From NCBI RefSeq assembly GCF_025370935.1, contig NC_133474.1, positions 21,105,560 through 21,169,559 on the forward strand: a DNA stretch of 64,000 nt. Reading direction: 5' to 3'. The notes beneath the pieces are model-generated. The model did not search any database. It was not told where the DNA came from and worked only from the letters and a program-made list of their open reading frames with translations. Below, one piece after another: positions 56,320-64,000 of this stretch. A program made the position numbers and the translations under genes. Position 1 is the first letter of the stretch. Every line of letters begins with the position of its first letter. Source of the DNA: Choristoneura fumiferana. Its lineage: Eukaryota; Arthropoda; Insecta; Lepidoptera; Tortricidae.

Positions 56320-56378
56320 GGACTTGACGAAACTATAAGGGTTCCGTTTTTGCTATTTTGGCTCCGGGGCCCTAAAAA
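55760..56378 (+). mobile_element. Dispersed non-autonomous repeat
   Basis: It starts aaaaaaaccggcctagagc directly after the Helitron-like element, with gggttccgtagccattacga, a G run at 55,980, an ACAG microsatellite at 56,287-56,319, and the end gttccgtttttgctattttg plus gccctaaaaa. Same family as 22,271-22,786. Confidence 0.75.
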
Positions 56379-56807
56379 TGAACCTCTACAACTCTCCATT
56401 CTGATCATATTGTTTTCAGCGCCATCTGCCAGAAATTGTTGGCACTCTTAAGATGCTCGTCACATCGTTCGGTTGGAACTGCTTCCGTGTATCGCGTGCA
56501 AGCTAATAGAATGCGCTGTGACTAAATTACAAAATCATGCTAAAAACACCATGATTTCAAATAATAGTATGTGTGTTATATTTATAACTGTTTTTATTGT
56601 GTAATATATCTAAAAATGAAAAGCGGTTTCTTACTGTGACTTGAAAAATATCCTCTTTGTTTTAGGACGATGTAGGTAATGAAATTTATAATTTAAAAAA
56701 AAAAACAAATACGGAAATGGAAAAAATCTTCATAAAATAAATCACACAAAAATTACAATACATTTTTTTATTAGCTAGAGCAAAATAAAAATGTAAAAGG
56801 AATCGTT

Positions 56808-56880
56808 CGACCGTGACAGGACTCGAACCTGCAATCTTCGGATCCGAAGTCCGACGCCTTATCCATTAGGCCACACGGTC
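56808..56880 (-). tRNA. tRNA-Arg (anticodon TCG)
   Basis: The 73-nt minus-strand cloverleaf is complete: acceptor GACCGTG/CACGGTC, D-arm GCCT..AGGC, anticodon stem TCGGA/TCCGA with loop CTTCGGA (anticodon TCG), variable loop, T-arm GCAGG-TTCGAGT-CCTGT and discriminator G. Internal A and B boxes are intact and there is no intron. A TTTT Pol III terminator lies about 10 bp downstream on the minus strand. Unlike the SINE heads here, no SINE body follows, so it is a real gene. It reads CGA codons and, by wobble, other CGN codons. Confidence 0.96.
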
Positions 56881-56951
56881 CTTATCATTGAGTTCGAAAT
56901 TAACTGTCTTATGCTAAAATAATCGATTAGTTTATATTTTATTTAATACGA

Positions 56952-57567
56952 AGGCCAAGTGCGTGTCGGGCCAAGCTCGTTGTAGGGTTCCGTACTTATC
57001 CACAGCAAATATTAAGCAATGATGTAACGAATATTCGCATTCGCATTCGCAAAATATGAATATCGGAAAAAATACAATTATTAAATAGATAGGTTAATAA
57101 AATCAAAATACATCTCTTATGTTTTTTATACTAAAAAATAATTTAATGTCGTAATCACATTATCAGTCTTCACTTAATCATTTGGTATTATTGATTTATT
57201 TACTTTTCGATGCGTTCGTATAAACTGGGTAAGTCTCGGAACAAAGTACAAACGGAACGCACTTCGTTCGAACGAGACTGCCATAGACAATTTGGCGCCA
57301 AAACGAAAAACTGAATATTCGCATTCGCATTCGTATTCGCAAAAGTTCAAAAATCACTAGCAAGCATGGGGGGAGGGGGTACGGTTTTGCTGACTTTCGC
57401 TGACAAGGGGGAGGAGGGGGTTAAAAATTACTAAAATTGTGCAATACTTGAATGACTCCCTATCACGATTCATGAGATACAGCCTGGTGAAAGACAGACA
57501 GACAGACAAACGGACACTGGAGTCTAAGAAATAGGGTCCCTTTTTTACCCTTTGGGTACGGCCTAAA
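56952..57567 (+). mobile_element. Dispersed non-autonomous repeat
   Basis: It begins ggccaagtgcgtgtcgggcc, tagggttccgtac and ends in an ACAG block and ctttgggtacggcctaaaaa. An inserted segment (57,020-57,355) is flanked by ttcgcattcgcattcgc-like repeats and was probably a separate insertion. Confidence 0.65.
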
Positions 57568-57597
57568 AATTAAGCAATAAACACAATAAATAATTTA

Positions 57598-57760
57598 TTG
57601 AATCAGGCGTTACTTTGCGGTGGTGATAGATGGGTTTGTGTGATTTGTGTGTGTTCTTACAGTGTGGAGGTGGTGGAACTGCATGAACACGCATTTTGCA
57701 TAAATAAGCTTAGCTATCGTAAGGTTGCGGGTGAGCAAGTAAATTCTTTTAGTTCATTAA
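57598..57760 (+). mobile_element. Half copy of the 52,526-52,818 family
   Basis: Shares gatagatgggtttgtgtgat, catgaacacgcat and aaggttgcgggtgagcaag. It is preceded by tgaatcaggcgttactttgc, which also precedes the full element at 52,480. Confidence 0.65.
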
Positions 57761-58014
57761 ACACAATAAACCTACCTAAGTAAACTCATAACTGACATAA
57801 ATTATGCATTCGATTGATGCCTTTATATTGTACCGTATTACAATGCGCTAAAAGTGGTTTTGGATTGTATTCTTATAACTATAACTACTTATAAGCAACA
57901 TGATTGACATGCAACAAGCTTTTCATTTTCAATTGCTTAGCACATTTGGTCGGTCTTATCGTGAATTATAAATTAATAAAAAAATTAAGGATGTAAATGG
58001 AGCTCAGTAATGAT

Positions 58015-58165
58015 GGTTATTCGACAGGTGAAATATCGCTAGATGAAGTTAGTATTGTTAGGTACGTTTGGCGATAACTTAATTAGCCAATCGCAAGCAA
58101 GACTGAAACGTCAAACGGACTACGATACTAACGCCATCTAGCGATACTGCGACTGTCGAAAAACC
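58015..58165. mobile_element. 151-bp MITE
   Basis: Imperfect 42-bp inverted arms: ggttattcgacaggtgaaat, atcgctagatgaagttagta and tactaacgccatctagcgat, actgcgactgtcgaaaaacc. No transposase. Confidence 0.75.
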
Positions 58166-59834
58166 TTCGAAAAACGGCACTGATGATGTGGATACCGCGC
58201 CATCTGTAATATATTACCCAAACTACTAAGCATGTGCATTAGCAACGTGTAAAATGTTTCCGTAGTGCATAAGAAAATTATAGATGGCGCTGTAATACGA
58301 TAGCGAGCTTCGTGACTTCGTGTTAATAACTACACAACTTAGATGGCGCTAGTTGGGAGAGTAGTCAAGTTTAATATTACGTTGATAGATGGCGCTAGAG
58401 TCCTTAATCAGATATTGTAACCGGGTGGGGCTCTTGGTTCAATCTTCTCCTTTGCATTATAATGATGGCTATCGCGTATGAATTCGCCGCCAGTGCTAGT
58501 GTAGCGTGATGTCTCCGAAATGTCAAATCTCATAGTTTTTGGGTGAGCTACGCGGGTTTATTTAGAATTAGAATAATTTTGTGAATATTTTGCATTACCT
58601 GAAATTAATTAAGTATGGCAATTATGCGTTACGGGGCAATGAATGTCTGTGTTTGGAGGCAGTTTTGTATTTTGGAAACTTTTGTCCTCCCTTTTTTTAG
58701 AACAAAACGGGACTACGCAACACTGTGTTGCTCGATATTTTAATGGTACGGTTTTAAGGTGTATTAAATATTATTTTAATCTAAACTTTGTTTTCACGCC
58801 CGTAATAACAGACTTTGAAAGCCACACTTAAAACTTCACGCAACAGTGGCGCCATCTAGAAAGACAAAAAACGATAGCCCTCATTGAGAAGTATTTAGGG
58901 GAAAAACTATCATAACAGTTGTTACCCGTGACTTGTCGCACGTAAACCTATCCTAAGATTTTACTAAATTCCCTAAAATTACCTACGAGATTTTATCCTG
59001 ATCCTGCGGGAACATCAAATTAATAAATGTAACCTACGTGCTAAGCTATGCCAGACGTAACAGCTAATGTAATTTTTGGAACTTTCAGTGAGTAGGTATT
59101 GAATTTAGTAAAATCTCGGAATGTCGATTCAACTTCTGTTTTTACAAGCTTACCTGTCCCGTTGTCTGTCTGTCTGTTTGTAATCAAATCTTGCAAGTTA
59201 AATTCGACTAACTTTCAGTGGTTGGATTGACATGAAATTAGGTATACTTATGTAAATTGCGTGACAATACAATAATCTGGTAGTGACATCCTGGTAGTCC
59301 GGCCGGATCGTCTACAGGACGGAACTCTTCAACGGTTAATGGCATCGACTTGGAATTTGGTATGCAAATGTAGTTTGGATGACAAGCACAGTCAGCAAAA
59401 AACGCTTGTATTAAAAATGAATTTTTTACTAAACTTTATTACAATGGTTACTAATATTTTTTTTTGTAAAATTCTCAATAAATGAAACTAAATTTGAGTA
59501 AGGTACATTATATTACATAAGTACATTAATAGTGCCTACGTGTTTACCCGTCTAAACACTCTAACCCCCTATGCACTTCCAGCCTAAACCTCACTTCTTA
59601 CACTTGAGGCCATTACAAGGTCCTCGAGCAAGATTGCCGGCAAATTGGCTCGCCACTGTAATGATTGGACTAGGGGATCACGAGACTCAAGGAGCTGAGT
59701 TGAAATATTTTGGCATAAACCAAGTTTGGTGAGTTATGTTAAGTTATTTATGTTAAAATGTTGGTAAGGGTGAGTTTTTATTGATGGAAGAAAAGCGGAC
59801 AGCCAGAATGAAATATAGGTACCTAAATTTATTA
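58166..59834. other. Gene-free region with 'agatggcgct' motifs
   Basis: Several agatggcgct / gcgccatct motifs occur (58,198, 58,284, 58,341, 58,386, 58,849), common in lepidopteran repeats. Repeat-like text at 58,440-58,520 (gctatcgcgtatgaattcgc). No supported gene; a 62-codon frame at 58,643 has no recognisable feature. Confidence 0.45.
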
Positions 59835-60113
59835 GCAGGTGGTAGGACCTTGTGCAAGGTCCGCCCGGATTGCTACCACCATCTTGCTCGCTAATCCTGC
59901 CGTGAAGCAGCAGTGCTTGCACTGTTGTGTTTCGGCGTGGAGAGTCAGACAGCCGGTGAAATTACTGGCACGTGAGGTATTCCTTCTTAGACCTCTAGGT
60001 TGGCAACGCGTCTGCAATACCCCTGGTGTTGCAGATGTTTATGGGCGGTGGTGATCTCTTACCATCAGGAGACCCACTTGCTCGTTTGCCATCCAGTCGA
60101 ATAAAAAAAAAAA
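59835..60113 (+). mobile_element. Poly(A)-type retroelement 3' end, forward
   Basis: Forward copy of the family at 6,708 and 36,057. It starts gcaggtggtaggaccttgtg and ends gccatccagtcgaataaaaa with a continuing A run, which fixes the element's orientation. Confidence 0.8.
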
Positions 60114-60117
60114 CAAA

Positions 60118-60325
60118 CTAGCCCTTACCCGCGACTCCGTCCACGCAGAATTTGTTTATTGCTATCCCGCGGGAGCTATGCGATTATCCGGGATAAAAAC
60201 TATCCTATGTCCTTCTCCGGGACCTAAACTATTTGTATACCGAATTTCATCTGAATCGGTGTAGTGGTTTGGACGTGATGAAGTAACAAACAGACTTACA
60301 AACTTTCGCATTTATGATATTAGTG
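60118..60325 (-). mobile_element. Helitron-like element, reversed
   Basis: It begins actagcccttacccgcgact and ends ttcgcatttatgatattag. A diverged member of the 55,516 family. A SINE follows directly. Confidence 0.65.
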
Positions 60326-60327
60326 AG

Positions 60328-60705
60328 ATGGTTACAGAACTTGACTGCAAAGCTTGAGGTCCCGGGTTCGATGCCCGGTCGGGGCAGATATTTGTATGAA
60401 AAATACGAATGTTTATTCTCGAGTCTTGGGTGTCTATCTATTTAGGTAAGTATAGGTAGTGCCACGAGAGTTAAAGTGAATGATTACCACACAGCGACAA
60501 AAATAACTGATTGCATAAAAGGAGAATTAATGAAATTAATGAGTTAATGTCAAATCCTGCTGACATTACATGACATGTTCTTGAAGGCGTGACCTCAACT
60601 CTGTTGGCACTACCTATAGGTACCTATGAATCTGTTGTCTATGTTTGCTTACTTTGGAACTAGGTCATTTGGTGTCAAGTGTCTATATTTATTTATTTAT
60701 TTACT
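60328..60705 (+). mobile_element. tRNA-derived SINE, interrupted
   Basis: The head (gagatggttacagaacttga, gaggtcccgggttcgatgcc) and body (agatatttgtatgaaaaata) run to about 60,452. The 3' part (ttgcttactttggaactagg, tcatttggtgtcaagtgtc, TTTA tail) resumes after 60,617, the gap being filled by a MITE. Confidence 0.85.
60453..60616. mobile_element. 164-bp MITE nested in the SINE
   Basis: Termini taggtagtgccacgagagtt and aactctgttggcactaccta are inverted with two mismatches in 20. The flanking TA on both sides fits a TA target duplication. No coding capacity. Confidence 0.85.
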
Positions 60706-60710
60706 TAACT

Positions 60711-61020
60711 AGCTTTTGCCCGCGGCTTCGCCCACGTGGAATTCAGTTATTGCGCGCTGTTCTCTCAGAAACTGTGAATTTTCCGGGATAATAAGCTAAC
60801 CTAACCAACAAAAAGTTGGAAAACCCCCGACTTTGTCACTTCAAAGTTGTCTAAGAACCATCGCTAGAAAACCTGCTTCAATTTAAAAAAAACGCATTCT
60901 AATCGGTCCGCCCGTTTAAGAGCTACGGTGTCACAGACAGACAGACAAACACACAGACATATAGACACACATAGCGGTCAAACTTATAACATAACACCCG
61001 TCTTTTTGCGTCGGGGGTTA
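60711..61020. mobile_element. Helitron-like fragment joined to another repeat
   Basis: Positions 60,711-60,800 are a reversed Helitron-like end (actagcttttgcccgcggct). From about 60,805 the sequence switches to a different repeat (tcggtccgcccgtttaagag) and ends ttataacataacacccgtc and gcgtcgggggttaa. Confidence 0.65.
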
Positions 61021-62564
61021 AATAAGAATTTATATTAGATAATTGTAACCATAGATTTATTTTATGTAAAACAATATATAAAATAAAATACTTAATTGGC
61101 CTCTAATATTGCTGTGTCCTAACAGGGCGTCACATGTATACTGCCTATTTATAATTCCATCTATGTTTGTAATGTGATATGCAATAAATGAATGAAATTA
61201 AATGAAAAAGGAGCATGAGTCCCGATATGCAGAGGCTAAAGTAACATTTTAAGAGCATGAGAAGTGAAAATGTTATTTTCAATGTATGCGACACAATACT
61301 AAATTGACGGCACATTGATAAATGTTTATCTTAGAGATGTCAAATAAATGTCGAAAACTAGGTACTTTAAGGCCCCCGTACCAAGACACAGCGATAACAC
61401 CGCCATGTCCTATAGGTACACTGATTTAACAAACTTTATGGTACAATAAATGATCTAAATTTAATATTTAGTTTCGTGAGGAAAAAACCATTTATTAAGA
61501 AATATTAAAAAAATACAGAATATCCATAGGACTAAAACTACTATTAAATTAAAATAACTAAAACTTTCCTGAGTAGAATCGAACCTTGAATTTAAAACCC
61601 CATGGTCAGAGATATCTACCCCGTATTTTAGCGTGAGACAGTAACAAACAGAAAAATCGCATTTTGTAAGTATTATTAGAATGATATAGGATGAAGTTGT
61701 AATGAAATCTACTCGACCGAGTAACCCTTCTGTGGTAGTCGGTTCGAATTCGATCGATATCATTGTCTGGCGCGCTACCGTACCCATAGCTACGTTACAC
61801 ATATATACCACGCGCATAAAGTTTAGCCCCGTTCACATGTATATATAACACGACATTGTAGTTCCTTGAATCTGCTCGCACAAATTCACTCATTTCGTAT
61901 TGAAAGGTGAAGCCGCTAAAATATGGTCCAAAAGTCAAGCCAAGTGTCGTCGAGAATACAAGATAGCGTTGTCGAAGAAGCAGAGCCAAAATAGTCGTCG
62001 AAACTATACAATCGTGGTCCAATTATCATGCAAAGGTCGTGGAGAAATGCGGCAAATTTTAAAAGTACTGAGTTTGTGCTGAGAGGTCTTTAAAAATTAT
62101 CCAAAAACACATTGATGGCACCAAATCGCAAAGTAAATAAAACGGTTTTAGGTTAGATTCTACTTGACAGTGACAGCAGTGACAGTTGACTTCGTTTTTT
62201 TTTTTACTGTTTCTACTAAGTACTGAGCCCTCAACGGTTCTGCCATTTCAATCTCACAAACGTCATATCGACCACTTAAAAAAATATTTCTAATTAATAA
62301 GAGGAAATAAAAATAAAACAGCTGCAGTTCCTCGGTTATTAAGACGTCGACTATCGAAGAAAAATATATTTAGCACCTCTTCAAAAAACTTTACTTAGCT
62401 AATTATTTATTTATTATATTTAATAATTAATAAAAGTAAAAAGCATCGATCTGCGTGATCTCGCCAACTATTACCAAAACCCCAGAGGTTTCCAACAGTG
62501 GCCAACTTTGTAAAACCTATTATGTAAAACTGTACTTAAGTACCTAAATAAATAAATTAAAAAA
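61021..62564. other. Gene-free region
   Basis: A probable LINE tail at 61,085-61,200 (gatatgcaataaatgaatga), the inverted partner of 53,125-53,195 at 61,205-61,275, and otherwise AT-rich DNA. A 118-codon minus frame at 61,461-61,817 has no recognisable domain. Confidence 0.45.
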
Positions 62565-62795
62565 AAAAGTTGCCCGCACTCCGTCCACGTGGAATTCGTT
62601 TATAGATCTCGCGGGAACTTTTCAATTTTCCAGACAAAACTATCCTATGTTCTTCCCCGGGACAAACTATTTGTATACCGAATTAACTATCTGTAGGTAG
62701 GTATACCGATTACATTTGAGTCGGTTCAGCTCTTATTGCGTGATAGAGTAACATACATCTTTACAAACTTCCACATTTATAATATTAAATAGGAT
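62565..62795 (-). mobile_element. Diverged Helitron-like element, reversed
   Basis: The sequences ttgcccgcactccgtccacg, cctatgttcttccccgggac, and acttccacatttataatatt at its 5' end. The 3' CTAGT tip is lost. Confidence 0.6.
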
Positions 62796-63040
62796 ATTCC
62801 CGAGTCCTAACTTTTTTTAACAAACGTAGTACTTAAGATAGACGTGGTTCACCAGCTTTGTTATAATGGATATTATTTCAAAATTCTTTATTCAATGAAC
62901 AACTTTGTGCTTTAAAATACATTGGCCGTTGTTGTTGAATTCTTGTCAATAGAGGTTTTTCCGAACCGGTGGTAGATTTTTTTGATATTCATAAGTGTTT
63001 GTTATAATATGTACTCTAAATTGAATATACCTATTTACAT

Positions 63041-63385
63041 GGTAGATTGTACAACAAGAGCATAAAACGAGCCATTTTAACCGAGACGTTCCTATAGTGG
63101 TAGTGGATAGACGCGTCGAGGTGAAAATGAGTTTAATGCTTGGAACTTGCAACAATGGAAACAATTGTTCGCTTGCTAGGTACATTCAGTGACTAAAATT
63201 TTGAATACCTAGAGTAGGTATCAGGAGTGTCCTTCCTATTCCCTCTCTTGCAGTCCAGTTAGGATGACTAAATTTAGCCAAGTGTAATAAGCCCTTTCAA
63301 CCCATTTTCCCTTATTTACACGTGTGGCTATAAGAACGTCTCGGGTAAAATAGCTCGTTTTATGCTCTTCTTGTACAATCTACTA
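63041..63385. mobile_element. 345-bp TIR element with ~57-bp arms
   Basis: The left arm (ggtagattgtacaacaagag, cataaaacgagccattttaa, ccgagacgttcctatag) is inverted at the right (ctataagaacgtctcgggta, aaatagctcgttttatgctc, ttcttgtacaatctacta). The ~230-bp interior has no supported coding sequence. The repeat just upstream (62,940-63,030) is shared with 1,165-1,260. Confidence 0.8.
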
Positions 63386-64000
63386 CAGTGTTTTGTCTCA
63401 TAAATTGAATAACAAAATGGAATAAAGTACTAATATTATGCTTCGGGAAACGGGGCTCATCCAGACCAAGAGGCTTTTAGGCGTTTAGGCAATTAGTCTA
63501 ACGTACTCGGAATTACAATCGTTTTCAGCATTTCTTTCTGTGAAACGGTGTAAGATGAGGGTAGAAAGAGAAATGGAATTAAATAGTAGAAATAATGAAA
63601 TAGAAAGAGATGGTGAATGCTATAGCAGGCGCCCGAGCGAGAGCGCCTCCACCTGTCTCTTTGACTTTACACACTTGTTGTTTATATTATAAAGTACAAA
63701 TTTGTCATTGTCAATAACGATTTGTCAAATTGACTATATGAGTGGGTCAGGTAGTTAGTTAAAAGTGAAACTAATAGGTAATAATTAAGGGTGTTAATGA
63801 AAAACAGGTTCTTATGTTCTGAACACGTCAATTAAATGTTAGAAAACGTCAGTTAATATCAAAACGTCATACAATTTGAATGGATCATCTTTTAATACAA
63901 CAAACTGCTCCGACATGTACCAGGGCCGCATAAAAAACCAAGAGGAAATATATTTATAGACAACTGTCAATTTAATACCGATCAAAGCTGCCGGTTGCAT
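63386..64000. other. Gene-free right end
   Basis: A GC-rich caggcgcccgagcgagagcg lies near 63,630. No reading frame or RNA gene supported. Confidence 0.45.

Noticed and set aside
61461..61817. 118-codon minus-strand frame
   Set aside because: Low-complexity hydrophobic end, no start context or homology that I recognise, and it lies in repeat-rich DNA.

Overview
This is an AT-rich animal nuclear genome window, almost certainly from a moth or butterfly (Lepidoptera). The evidence is a set of interspersed repeats that I recognise as lepidopteran: LINE 3' ends finishing in 'cagcagtggac' plus (ATG)n, a LINE tail of (TTTGAC)n, two tRNA-derived SINE families, and Helitron-like elements that begin with TC and end in a hairpin plus CTAGT. 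No bacterial-style operons are present. Single-copy coding content is very low.

The dominant structure is a direct duplication of about 20 kb. Copy A runs from about 217 to 20,359, where a 100-N gap cuts it off. Copy B runs from about 29,819 to 51,159. The copies are collinear and nearly identical, with 2 substitutions in the 756-bp gene, but they differ by several discrete insertions. Copy B alone carries a 5'-truncated LINE with a target-site duplication, a poly(A) retroelement with a 15-bp target-site duplication, a 314-bp MITE and six units of a 47-bp tandem repeat. Copy A alone carries a 316-bp block. This could be a real recent segmental duplication or two haplotypes placed in tandem by the assembler; the gap at the end of copy A makes the second a serious possibility.

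Each copy carries one convincing protein gene: an intronless 251-aa classical short-chain dehydrogenase/reductase (9,489-10,244 and 38,959-39,714). Each has a TATA box about 60 bp upstream of the ATG and GATA-type sites further up. The proteins differ at one residue (S177L). Copy A has a canonical AATAAA downstream; copy B has lost it. Each copy also holds a 204-bp open segment on the minus strand (2,174-2,377 and 31,776-31,979) with good splice-acceptor context. It may be an exon of an unrecognised gene.

Between the copies (20,460-29,818) lie a second, smaller direct duplication (1.58 kb, starting at the first base after the gap), several MITE-like hairpins, a 312-N gap, and a decayed BEL/Pao-type LTR retrotransposon with a broken gag and no pol. 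From 51,160 to the end the DNA is low-coding and repeat-rich. Its one clear gene is a tRNA-Arg (anticodon TCG) on the minus strand at 56,808-56,880. The rest is Helitron-like fragments, SINEs, LINE remnants and several terminal-inverted-repeat elements.
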